From: Roseobacter cerasinus
Lineage (GTDB): Bacteria > Pseudomonadota > Alphaproteobacteria > Rhodobacterales > Rhodobacteraceae
Assembly (NCBI RefSeq): GCF_009811755.1
Contig: NZ_BLIV01000001.1
Location: forward strand, 701,953 to 765,952
Reading direction: 5' to 3'
Length of the DNA stretch: 64,000 nt
The translations under genes were made by a program, and so were the position numbers. The notes under the pieces were generated by a model. The model was not told where the DNA came from. It was given only the letters and a program-made list of their open reading frames with translations, and made no database searches. Of this stretch, positions 30,921-39,336 are shown piece by piece. Within the stretch, counting starts at the first letter, position 1; each line of letters starts with the position of its first letter.

Positions 30921-30936
30921 AAGTCAAAAAACTGAG

Positions 30937-32121
30937 CTAGACGCCCGTCTCCACGATGGCCTTCGCCAAGATCGGGACAGTCTCGGCATTCAGACCCGCT
31001 ATGTTCATGCGGCTATCCCCCACCATATAGATCCCATGTGTCTCGCGCATCTCGACCACCTTCTCGGGCGAGGCGCCAAGACGCGAGAACATGCCCCGGT
31101 GCTGCGCCAGAAACCCAAAGCGGTCCGAGCCGGAAAGCCGCTGGAGCTCCCGTGCCAGCTGTTCCCGCAGGCCCAGCATGCTGCCGCGCACCTCTTCCAG
31201 CTCCGCCATCCAATCCGCTTTCAGCGCGTCGTCGTTCAGGATCATGGTAACCAGCCGTGCCCCATGATCGGGCGGAAAGGAGAAGTTTTGCCGATTCAGG
31301 AACGCCAGAGTGTCCTGATGCAGCTTGCGGGCTTGCGTGTTCTGGCTGATCGCCATCAATAGACCCGTGCGCTCGCGGTAGATGCCGAAATTCTTCGAAC
31401 AGCTCGCGGCAATCAGACATTCAGGCACGGATGAGGCCACCAGACGCGTGGCCGCAGCATCCTCGTCCAGCCCGTCACCAAAGCCCTGATAGGCAATGTC
31501 GATCATCGGCACCGCGCCGGTCTCAATCAGCGCGTCAACCACTGCTTGCCATTGCGTGAGGTTCAGGTTGGCCCCGGTCGGATTGTGACAGCAGCCATGC
31601 AGCAGCACGACATCGCCCGCCTTGGCCTGCTTGATGTCTGCCAGCATCCCGTCGAAGTCGACGCCGCAGGTTTCCTCATCGAAGTAACGATAGCTGACCG
31701 CTTCCATGCCAAGATACTTCAGGATCGAGAGGTGATTGGGCCAGGTCGGATCCGAGACAAACACCCGCGCCTCAGGCCGCGCCATCTTGATGAGCTCAAA
31801 GGCCTGCCGCACCGCGCCTGTGCCCCCCGGCGTCGCCACCGAAGCCACGCTGTCGCGCGCAACCGCGTCGCCCAGCACCAGCCGGATCATCGCATCGGAG
31901 AACGCCGGATCGCCCGCGAGACCCGTATAAACTTTGCTGTCCTGCGCCTCCCAAAGCTGGTGCTCCGCTGCCTTCACCGCGCGCATGATCGGCGTCAGGC
32001 CGGTCGCATCCTTATAAACGCCGACGCCCAGGTCGATCTTAGTCGGGCGCGGATCGTCCTTGTACATCTGCATCAGCACAAGAATGCCGTCGGCGGGGCG
32101 GGTCTTGAGGGTCTCGAACAT
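30937..32121 (-). CDS. Aromatic-amino-acid / aspartate aminotransferase
   Basis: A 394-residue PLP-dependent class I aminotransferase of the subfamily Iγ (AspC/TyrB-like). It begins MFETLKTRPADGILVLMQMY and shows KIDLGVGVYKDATG, LLHGCCHNPTGANL, MIDIAYQGFGDGL, and the PLP lysine in AASCSKNFGIYRERTG. It would transfer amino groups between aspartate or aromatic amino acids and 2-oxoglutarate. The ATG at 32121 overlaps the sseA stop by one base (TGATG), so the pair is translationally coupled. Confidence 0.92.
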   Translation of the reverse strand: MFETLKTRPADGILVLMQMYKDDPRPTKIDLGVGVYKDATGLTPIMRAVKAAEHQLWEAQDSKVYTGLAGDPAFSDAMIRLVLGDAVARDSVASVATPGGTGAVRQAFELIKMARPEARVFVSDPTWPNHLSILKYLGMEAVSYRYFDEETCGVDFDGMLADIKQAKAGDVVLLHGCCHNPTGANLNLTQWQAVVDALIETGAVPMIDIAYQGFGDGLDEDAAATRLVASSVPECLIAASCSKNFGIYRERTGLLMAISQNTQARKLHQDTLAFLNRQNFSFPPDHGARLVTMILNDDALKADWMAELEEVRGSMLGLREQLARELQRLSGSDRFGFLAQHRGMFSRLGASPEKVVEMRETHGIYMVGDSRMNIAGLNAETVPILAKAIVETGV

Positions 32122-32975
32122 CAGGCGTCTCCGGTTGCGACGGGCACGGTGGGGAACATGCCCCATTCGGCCCAGGATCCATCGTAAAGCGACCATTGCG
32201 TGTGCCCCATCCGCTCCAAGGCCAGAGCAAGGATTGCGGCCGTGACCCCGGACCCGCAGGACGTGATGATAGGTTTGCCCAGATCCACGCCCGCTGTCTC
32301 GAACACGGCGCGACAGGCATCTGGGCTCTTCATGGTCTTGTCGTCATTCAGAAGCTCGGTGAACGGCAGGTTGCGCGATCCCGGAACATGGCCAGCCCGC
32401 AGCCCCTCGCGCGGTTCAGGTGCATCGCCGCGAAAGCGCGCCGCCGCCCGGGCATCGACAATCTGGGGGTCTTTCAGCTTGGAGGCCGCAGAGACTTGCG
32501 TCACGTCGCGCACCAGATGGTTCTGAAAGCGCACGGTCATGTGGCGGTCGCGGATCACGGGGGGCATGTCTTCAATGGGCAGGTCTTCGGCCTGCCATTT
32601 GGGAAAACCCCCATCCAGCACAGCCACATTTTCCTGCCCCATCAGGCGGAAGAGCCACCAGACCCGCGCCGCAGAGAGCAGTCCGGCGCCGTCGTAAATG
32701 ACAACCTGATGGCCATCCCCCACGCCCATGGCCCGCATGCGCGACATAAACTTTTCGACCGGCGGCGCCATATGCGGCAGGTCCGAACGATGGTCGGCAA
32801 TCTCATCGATATCGAAAAACCGTGCACCCGGAATGTGCGCAGCGTCATACTCGGCCTTGGGGTCACGCCCGTCGGTCGGCAAATACCAGGAGGCATCGAG
32901 CACCCGCAGATCAGGGTCCTTGAGATGCTGTGCCAGCCACGTGGTCGAGACCAGTGTCTTCGGATCATCGGACAT
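32121..32975 (-). CDS. sseA: 3-mercaptopyruvate sulfurtransferase
   Basis: A 284-residue tandem rhodanese protein. The C-terminal domain carries the active-site loop CGSGVTA (TSCGSGVTAAILAL), which is diagnostic of mercaptopyruvate sulfurtransferase rather than thiosulfate sulfurtransferase. The N-terminal rhodanese domain lacks a catalytic Cys, as usual. It transfers sulfur from 3-mercaptopyruvate, the deaminated form of cysteine. An aminotransferase encoded directly downstream could supply that deamination, which would make the pair a cysteine-to-sulfur route. Confidence 0.93.
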   Translation of the reverse strand: MSDDPKTLVSTTWLAQHLKDPDLRVLDASWYLPTDGRDPKAEYDAAHIPGARFFDIDEIADHRSDLPHMAPPVEKFMSRMRAMGVGDGHQVVIYDGAGLLSAARVWWLFRLMGQENVAVLDGGFPKWQAEDLPIEDMPPVIRDRHMTVRFQNHLVRDVTQVSAASKLKDPQIVDARAAARFRGDAPEPREGLRAGHVPGSRNLPFTELLNDDKTMKSPDACRAVFETAGVDLGKPIITSCGSGVTAAILALALERMGHTQWSLYDGSWAEWGMFPTVPVATGDA

Positions 32976-33050
32976 GCGGAGACTCCCTCAACTGCAAACG
33001 CTCACTGCGTACAGAGCAGCGCCGCGCGAAGCAAGCCCGCAAGGGCCAAG

Positions 33051-33127
33051 GGGTGGCCTGAAAGCCCACCCCACCTGCTGGTCGCAACCGTTTGTACTGG
33101 CAGGTTGGGTGGGCTTTCAGGCCACCC
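33051..33127. repeat. Long palindromic repeat, copy 1
   Basis: Two 28-base arms starting GGGTGGCCTGAAAGCCCACC (33051-33078 and 33100-33127) are reverse complements with one mismatch, around a 21-base loop. The element lies just past the ytoQ stop on the minus strand, in the sseA-ytoQ gap. A second, more diverged copy occurs at 63800-63893 beside glyA. It could fold into a very stable hairpin and stop transcription, or be a non-autonomous mobile repeat. Confidence 0.85.
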
Positions 33128-33139
33128 ATGGCCGCAACG

Positions 33140-33589
33140 TCAGGACGGCAAAGTCCCGTGCAGCACATAGCGCAGGATATCCACCACCTGCGCTGGCTCT
33201 TGCGCCACCGCCAGCGCGGCAGCGTCGACCTCTTTCAGAGCGTGCGCGTGATCTGGCCTGTGCAGAATGATCAGCGATTTGCCCAAGGCGGCCGCATAAC
33301 CAGCATCGAAGGCGGCGTTCCACTGCTTGTACTTCTCCCCAAAGCGCACGACGACCACATCCGCGTCAGCGATGCCTTTGCGCGTGCGGATCGCATTCAC
33401 CATCGCGCCCTTGTGGTCGTGCCAGTATTTGTTCGGCTCTGCGCCCAAGATCGCCACGCCGCAATCATCGCTGGCTGCGTGATCTGTCACCGGGCTGCCA
33501 AAGCTCACATCGAGGTCTTTGGACCCATCGATGATCTGCTCACGCCAATCGGTGTGGATTTCTCCGGACAGATAGACCTTCAGCGTCAT
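33140..33589 (-). CDS. ytoQ: YtoQ family protein
   Basis: A 149-residue protein of the YtoQ family, beginning TLKVYLSGEIHTDWREQI with SFGSPVTDHAASDDCG and ADVVVVRFGEKYKQWNAAFD. The fold resembles nucleoside 2-deoxyribosyltransferases, but no activity has been demonstrated for the family to my knowledge. It is single and is followed by the long palindrome, which could be its terminator. Confidence 0.85.
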   Translation of the reverse strand: MTLKVYLSGEIHTDWREQIIDGSKDLDVSFGSPVTDHAASDDCGVAILGAEPNKYWHDHKGAMVNAIRTRKGIADADVVVVRFGEKYKQWNAAFDAGYAAALGKSLIILHRPDHAHALKEVDAAALAVAQEPAQVVDILRYVLHGTLPS

Positions 33590-33649
33590 GGCGCTCTCCT
33601 TTTGTCGACATTTGCTCAGAGGTAGGGCGCCAGACGGGCCTGTCCCGCG

Positions 33650-36049
33650 CTATCCGCGCAAGACGGCACCGGTGGCTTTGCTCACGTTCTCGACCACCTT
33701 GGCGCTGACCACCTCGATATCCTTGTCCTTCAGCGTCTGTTCCACCGGCTGCATGCGCACCGTAAGTGCCAAGGACTTCTTGCCCTCGCCAAGGCTGCCG
33801 CCGATGAACTCGTCGAAGACGCGCACATCCTCGATCAACGCCTTGTCGGCACCCATGGCCGCGTTCACGAGGGTCAGCGCTTCGACATCAGCATCCACCA
33901 CAAAGGCAAAGTCACGCTCGACCGCCTGCAGATCGGAGATGCCCAGCGCGGGGCGGGTGGCACCTGTCTTGCGCGGCATCGGCACCTCGCCGGGCCAAAG
34001 GGTGAAGGCCATCGCCGGGCCTTTCACATCCATCGCCTCCAGCACGCGAGGGTGCAGCTCCCCAAAGACGCCCAGCACCTTCTTTGGGCCCAGACAGATC
34101 TTGCCGTGCCGCCCTGGATGCCACCACGCGGACGCACCGCGCAGAATCTGCACCTTGGCGGGCGCGCCAAGTGCTGCCAGCACCGCTTCGGCATCCGCTT
34201 TCACATCGAAGACATCCACCGCCCGGGAGGAACCCAACACATCCTTAGGACCGGTGCGCCCGACCAGCAAGCCGCTGACCAGCGTGTGCTGGTCGCCCGG
34301 CTCACCACCATGGAAGGCAGGGCCAACCTCGAAGAGCGCCAGATCACTGAACCCGCGCGCCTGATTGCGCGCAGCCGCCTGCAACAGCCCCGGCAGCAAT
34401 GCGGGGCGCATGTGGCTCATGTCGCTGCTGATCGGGTTTTCCAGCTTGGTGGCATCCGCGCCGCCGCCGAAAAGCGCGGCAGAGGCTTGATCGATAAACG
34501 TATAGGTGACGCATTCATTGTATCCCAAGGCCGCGCAGGTGCGCCGGGCAATCGCCTCACGCCGTTGCATCGGCGAGAGGATCGGCTTGGGCACACCATC
34601 GGTCACACGTGGCAAAGGTTTGCCTTCGAGCTTGGTCAGGGAGGCCACGCGCGCGACTTCCTCCACCAGATCAGCTTCGCCCTGCACATCCGGGCGCCAG
34701 CTGGGCACATGGGCCATATTGCCCTCAAGCACAAAACCCAGCGCGGTCAGCGTCTGGCGCTGTTCACTCTCGGGAATATCCATGCCCACCAGCGACTGGA
34801 CTCTCGCCGCGTCGAGCTTGTACGCCCGATCCGTCGCGGGGATCTTGCCCGCCACAATCACTTCGGAGGCCTCGCCACCCGCATGATCCAGGATCATCCG
34901 CGTGGCTTGCGCGATGCCATAAGGTGTCCAGGCCGGATCAATCCCCCGCTCAAACCGGTAGCGCGCATCGGAGTTGATCTTGAGCGCGCGCCCCGTGTAC
35001 GCAGTCCGGATCGGATCGAAATAGGCCGCTTCAAGGAAGACATTCGTGGTCTCGTCGGTGCAACCCGAGGCCAGCCCCCCCATCACGCCGCCACTGCTTT
35101 CGACACCACCCGCGTCGGAAATCAGCGTCATGCCTTCGTCGAAGGTGTATTCCTTCTCATCCAGGCCCATCAGCGTCTCGCCGCCCTTGGCGCGGTGCAC
35201 GCGCAGGGCGTTCCCGGCGATCTTGTCCGCATCAAAGACATGCAGCGGGCGGTTGCGGTCATAGGTGAAGAAATTCGTCACATCCACGAGGAAGGAGATC
35301 GGGCGCAAACCGATGGCGCGCAGGCAATCCTGCAGCCAGGCGGGGCTTGGCCCGTTCTTCACGCCTCTGATGACACGGCCATAGAACACCGGGCATTGCT
35401 CCAACGTATCGCGATCGATGGTCACGCTGATCGGACAGGGGAAAGTGCCCTCCACCGCCTCCACATCGCGCTTGATCAGCGTGCCGAGACCGCGCGCCGC
35501 CAGATCGCGCGCAATACCGCGCACCCCCAGCGCATCGGGCCGGTTCGGCGTGATCGCGACCTCGATCACCGGGTCAACCTTGGCCGGATCGTTCTCGGCA
35601 AGCCAATCGACAAAGCTTTGACCAACCTCACCCGATGGCAGTTCGATGATGCCATCGTGCTCATCGCTGAGCTCCATCTCGCGCTCGGAGGCCATCATGC
35701 CGAAGCTCTCGATCCCGCGGATCTTGCCGACACCGATGGTGGTGTCGATGCCCGGCACATAGACCCCGGGCTTGGCCACAACGACGACGATCCCTTCGCG
35801 GGCATTTGGCGCGCCGCAGATGATCTGCTTCAAGCCTTCGTCGGTCTCTACCTGGCACACGCGCAGCCGGTCGGCATCCGGGTGTTTCTCTGCCGATTTG
35901 ACGTAACCGATGGTAAAGTCGCGCAGCTTCGCGCCCCGGTCCTCGACGCCTTCGACCTCAAGCCCGAGGTCGGTCAGCGCATAGAGGATCTCGTCCAGCG
36001 TCGCGGTTGTGTCCAGATGGTCTTTCAACCAGGAAAGCGTGAATTTCAT
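33650..36049 (-). CDS. pheT: Phenylalanine-tRNA ligase beta subunit
   Basis: A 799-residue beta subunit of the heterotetrameric enzyme that charges tRNA-Phe. It has an N-terminal tRNA-binding (EMAP-like) domain (RDFTIGYVKSAEKHPDADRL), the B3/B4 editing domain, the B5 DNA-binding-like domain, the catalytic-fold core and the C-terminal anticodon-binding FDX-ACB domain (VFDEFIGGSLGEGKKSLALT). The length is typical. It is separated from pheS by two unrelated genes on the same strand. Confidence 0.97.
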   Translation of the reverse strand: MKFTLSWLKDHLDTTATLDEILYALTDLGLEVEGVEDRGAKLRDFTIGYVKSAEKHPDADRLRVCQVETDEGLKQIICGAPNAREGIVVVVAKPGVYVPGIDTTIGVGKIRGIESFGMMASEREMELSDEHDGIIELPSGEVGQSFVDWLAENDPAKVDPVIEVAITPNRPDALGVRGIARDLAARGLGTLIKRDVEAVEGTFPCPISVTIDRDTLEQCPVFYGRVIRGVKNGPSPAWLQDCLRAIGLRPISFLVDVTNFFTYDRNRPLHVFDADKIAGNALRVHRAKGGETLMGLDEKEYTFDEGMTLISDAGGVESSGGVMGGLASGCTDETTNVFLEAAYFDPIRTAYTGRALKINSDARYRFERGIDPAWTPYGIAQATRMILDHAGGEASEVIVAGKIPATDRAYKLDAARVQSLVGMDIPESEQRQTLTALGFVLEGNMAHVPSWRPDVQGEADLVEEVARVASLTKLEGKPLPRVTDGVPKPILSPMQRREAIARRTCAALGYNECVTYTFIDQASAALFGGGADATKLENPISSDMSHMRPALLPGLLQAAARNQARGFSDLALFEVGPAFHGGEPGDQHTLVSGLLVGRTGPKDVLGSSRAVDVFDVKADAEAVLAALGAPAKVQILRGASAWWHPGRHGKICLGPKKVLGVFGELHPRVLEAMDVKGPAMAFTLWPGEVPMPRKTGATRPALGISDLQAVERDFAFVVDADVEALTLVNAAMGADKALIEDVRVFDEFIGGSLGEGKKSLALTVRMQPVEQTLKDKDIEVVSAKVVENVSKATGAVLRG

Positions 36050-36123
36050 GTCTCTTCACCGGGGCAAATCAAGTCCGCGCCCTGATAGCCCAAAGCATCG
36101 GCAGGGGAAAGTGATTGGTGCGC

Positions 36124-36933
36124 TTAGGGATACGACGGCGGCAGCCCGAGCAATTCGTCCAGCTGCCGCGCAAACCAGCCATGCGGGATGAAATGCCCGC
36201 CGGGGTGCAGATCGAGGCTGACGCGCCCGCCGTCACAGGCCCAGGTGGTGCGCTCGAAGGTCAGAAAGTCGCGCGCCGCCCAAGGCCCCCGCGGCTCGCC
36301 CTCGGCACAGCCGAAATGATCGCGCCATAGGGCGACAGGATAGGTGTCATCTCCGCCCGGGCCCATCGGGAAATCCATAACCGTGTCATCCAGCCCGTGC
36401 ACATGGCGCACTTCGCGCGGGGCCTGCGGGCAGTTTTCGCTCTGCTGCAAGGTGCCCGCAACGGCCAAAAGCGCCGCGACGCTATTGCCGTTTTCGCAGA
36501 CATACCGCCAGGCCATGGCCGACCCGAAGGAATAGCCGGAGATGTAAATCCGCTCCCGGTCTATGGGATAGCGCTTGGCCACATCTTCCAGAACGGCGGC
36601 CGCAAAGGCCACATCATCCGTGTCGCTGTCCCAGAAATCCCAGGTCTTGCGCAGCCCATTCGGCGCGACCAGCAGCACACCTCGCCTCCGCGTGGCCCCG
36701 GCGATACGCTGGTGTTGCACAGGCAGCGCGCCTGTGCGTTGCCATCCGTGAAAATGCAGCATGACGGGCAGTGGCGTGATCCCGTCCCAGACATCCGGCA
36801 GCGCCACGTGGTACGACCGTTCGCCCAAGGCACAGGGCACATCGCCAACACAGGGCCCTTTCCACGGCCCCATGGCGTGAGCCGCTTGGGTAAGAACAAC
36901 AAAGAAAAAGGCAGCAATACTGCGATAGATCAT
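36124..36933 (-). CDS. Poly(3-hydroxybutyrate) depolymerase-like alpha/beta hydrolase
   Basis: A 269-residue exported hydrolase of the LpqC/PHB-depolymerase-like family. It has a signal peptide (MIYRSIAAFFFVVLTQAAHA), the nucleophile elbow ISGYSFGSAMAWRY (GYSFG with catalytic Ser) and a downstream His in LHPGGHFIPHGWFARQ. Four or more cysteines suggest disulfides in the periplasm. The substrate could be a polyester or another ester. It lies between pheS and pheT. Confidence 0.8.
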   Translation of the reverse strand: MIYRSIAAFFFVVLTQAAHAMGPWKGPCVGDVPCALGERSYHVALPDVWDGITPLPVMLHFHGWQRTGALPVQHQRIAGATRRRGVLLVAPNGLRKTWDFWDSDTDDVAFAAAVLEDVAKRYPIDRERIYISGYSFGSAMAWRYVCENGNSVAALLAVAGTLQQSENCPQAPREVRHVHGLDDTVMDFPMGPGGDDTYPVALWRDHFGCAEGEPRGPWAARDFLTFERTTWACDGGRVSLDLHPGGHFIPHGWFARQLDELLGLPPSYP

Positions 36934-36980
36934 GGCCGCAGTCTTAGCCGACGCGCCCCGGCTGTCACATCACGTCCGCG

Positions 36981-37238
36981 TCAGGCGTTCGAGCTGTCGG
37001 CCTCATCATCGCGCGCCTGAAGGGCCGCCAGCCAGCGGTCCACCAGCAGAATGGGGGCCAACACAATGGTCCAGCCCGCCGCATTCAGCACGGTGAAGAC
37101 GATTTTCAGATCGCGCGGCATGTCAGAGAACCACATAAACACATGTGCCACGATGATCAGGCACAACATCACAGTCACAAGAAAAACGCGCGAGCCCCGG
37201 TCGGGTGTGTGCTCTTCCTCTACCATAACGGGAATCAT
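36981..37238 (-). CDS. Small membrane protein of unknown function
   Basis: An 85-residue protein with two predicted helices (about residues 20-38 and 50-70) separated by FSDMPRDLKIVF, and a charged C-terminus ending DDEADSSNA. The ATG at 37238 is used; another at 37226 is possible. I do not recognise the family. It lies between pheS and the depolymerase-like gene, 37 bases after pheS. Confidence 0.7.
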   Translation of the reverse strand: MIPVMVEEEHTPDRGSRVFLVTVMLCLIIVAHVFMWFSDMPRDLKIVFTVLNAAGWTIVLAPILLVDRWLAALQARDDEADSSNA

Positions 37239-37275
37239 AACACGGTTTTCCCAGCCCGTCGACAATTCTCGATAG

Positions 37276-38349
37276 CTACCGGCTCAGGCCGCCATGCAAG
37301 GTGGGTTGGTCCAGGCTGGCAAAGCCGTAGTGGCGCAGCCAGCGCAGATCGGAATCGAAGAAGGCGCGCAGATCCGGGATGCCGTATTTCAGCATCGCAA
37401 TCCGGTCGATCCCCATGCCAAAGGCAAAGCCCTGCCAGCTCTCGGGGTCGATTCCGCCGGCCTTCAGCACCTTGGGGTGCACCATGCCGGAGCCCAAGAT
37501 TTCAAGCCAATCGTCGCCCTCGCCCACCTTGAGCGTGCCGCCTTCCCAGGAACAGCGGATGTCGACCTCCGCTGATGGCTCGGTGAAGGGGAAATGCGAG
37601 GCGCGAAAACGCAGATCGACCCCGTCGACCTCAAAAAACGCCTTCACGAACTCCTCCAGAACCCATTTCAGGTTCGCCATGGAGATATCACGGTCTATCG
37701 CCAGCCCTTCGACCTGATGGAACATCGGCGTGTGGGTGTGGTCATAGTCAGCGCGGTAGACGCCGCCGGGGCAGATGATGCGCATCGGCGCGCCCATCGC
37801 CTCCATCGAGCGGATTTGCACTGGTGAAGTATGAGTGCGCAGCACATGCGGCGGACGATTGTCACCCTCGGCGCGGTGCATATAGAACGTATCCATCTCG
37901 GCCCGCGCGGGGTGATGGCCGGGGATGTTCAGCGCATCGAAGTTGTACCAATCGGTGTCGATGCGCGGGCCTTCGGCCACGCTGAACCCCATTTCGGCAA
38001 AGATCGCGGTGACCTCTTCGGTGACCTGGCTGATGGGATGGATGGTGCCGCGCGGACGGCTGCGCGCCGGCAGGGTGACGTCGAGCCACTCCTCGCGGAG
38101 CCGCGCATCGAGCGCCGCGTCCGCGAGGGCCGCCTTTTTGGCGGCCAGCGCCGAGTTGATCTCGTTCTTCAAGGCATTCAGCGCCGGACCTGCGACTTGC
38201 CGCTCTTCAGGTGTCATCCCACCCAGCTCGCGCATTTTCAGCGCGACCTCACCTTTTTTGCCAACGGCAGCAAGCCGAATGGTCTCCAGCGTCGCCTCAT
38301 CTCCGGCCCCGGCAATCTGGGTCAGGTATTTTTGCTTGAGATCGTCCAT
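37276..38349 (-). CDS. pheS: Phenylalanine-tRNA ligase alpha subunit
   Basis: A 357-residue catalytic alpha subunit. It has the N-terminal coiled-coil region ([18 protein letters not shown]) and class II motifs [35 protein letters not shown] and the C-terminal [18 protein letters not shown] (motif 3). The ATG at 38349 is used because the longer frame runs into the upstream hydrolase gene. It pairs with pheT about 1.2 kb downstream. Confidence 0.97.
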   Translation of the reverse strand: MDDLKQKYLTQIAGAGDEATLETIRLAAVGKKGEVALKMRELGGMTPEERQVAGPALNALKNEINSALAAKKAALADAALDARLREEWLDVTLPARSRPRGTIHPISQVTEEVTAIFAEMGFSVAEGPRIDTDWYNFDALNIPGHHPARAEMDTFYMHRAEGDNRPPHVLRTHTSPVQIRSMEAMGAPMRIICPGGVYRADYDHTHTPMFHQVEGLAIDRDISMANLKWVLEEFVKAFFEVDGVDLRFRASHFPFTEPSAEVDIRCSWEGGTLKVGEGDDWLEILGSGMVHPKVLKAGGIDPESWQGFAFGMGIDRIAMLKYGIPDLRAFFDSDLRWLRHYGFASLDQPTLHGGLSR

Positions 38350-38419
38350 CTTTGCCTCGCGCGTCCTCGTCGCGGAGGTGCTAGCAGACTGGCCGCTGAA
38401 TGCAAGATCGGTGCGCGGC

Positions 38420-39172
38420 TCAAGGTAAGCGTCGGTGCAGAAAGCTGTTGATGGCCTCGCGCAGCCCGTCGGGGTTGTCGATGTGCAACATATGGCCACC
38501 GCCCAGCATGACATGCTCGGCCCTCGGCACCTGTGCTGCAATGAGAGCCGCGCCACGATGCGTGGCCCGGTTGCGCCGCCCGGTGATGACCAATGTTGGC
38601 ACCGTGATCTCCGCAAGATGAGCGCGCCCGTCATAGGCCAAGGCAGCATAGAGAGCTTGAGACAAGCTGCGTTTCGAGTGGCGGGCCAACTGCGCGCGCA
38701 TCTCGTTGCGCGCCTGCCCCCGTTCGCCCAGCCCCGAGAGCCAGGCCAGCAGTTTTGGGGACAAATGCGAAAAGATACCGGCGGCCAGTTGCGCCGAGAC
38801 ACGCTGAAACCACGTGTCGCGGACGGTCGGCACTGCTTCGACGATGATCAGCGCCGCGATCCGCCCGGGCGCGCGTGCAGCCATGTCGAGCGCGACCATA
38901 CCCCCCAAGGAGTGGCCAATCAGAACACAGCCCTCCGGCATGTCGTGTAGCAGGACCTCAGCAAAGCCTTCGACGCGCGGCGGGTCAATCTGCGGCGCAG
39001 CGCCATGACCCGGCAGATCAGGCGTTTGAGCCTTGGGCAGATCTTGCGTGATGTCTTGCCAGGTGCTGCCGGAGAGGCCCGCTCCATGTATCCAGACGCT
39101 GGGATATTCCCGCAATAGATCTGCCGCAGCAAGGGTCTGTTTTTCCGAGCCATTATTCTGAGAAGTGGTCAT
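38420..39172 (-). CDS. Alpha/beta hydrolase
   Basis: A 250-residue serine hydrolase. It shows the oxyanion loop [16 protein letters not shown], the nucleophile elbow [17 protein letters not shown] (GHSLG) and a C-terminal His in [16 protein letters not shown]. The start MTTSQNNG at 39172 is a choice; the open frame runs to 39271. The substrate is unknown. It lies upstream of pheS on the same strand with a 70-base gap. Confidence 0.82.
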   Translation of the reverse strand: MTTSQNNGSEKQTLAAADLLREYPSVWIHGAGLSGSTWQDITQDLPKAQTPDLPGHGAAPQIDPPRVEGFAEVLLHDMPEGCVLIGHSLGGMVALDMAARAPGRIAALIIVEAVPTVRDTWFQRVSAQLAAGIFSHLSPKLLAWLSGLGERGQARNEMRAQLARHSKRSLSQALYAALAYDGRAHLAEITVPTLVITGRRNRATHRGAALIAAQVPRAEHVMLGGGHMLHIDNPDGLREAINSFLHRRLP

Positions 39173-39336
39173 TGCCCAATCCGCCAAAGTTTTGCGCTTG
39201 TCTGGCGCAAAACCGCAGGCCACGAAAGATCCAAAGGGCGTTTCGGATGAAACCGATAGAAGCCCAGACAAGGCGTCAAGGGCCTGCTGCGACGGACGCC
39301 GCTGGATCAGGCGCCCTTCGCATCTGCGTCACCGGG

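Noticed and set aside
34052..36085. Long plus-strand open frame of about 677 codons
   Set aside because: It is entirely antisense to pheT, whose family match is certain; the translated sequence has the Arg/His/Gln-rich look of a GC-skew shadow.
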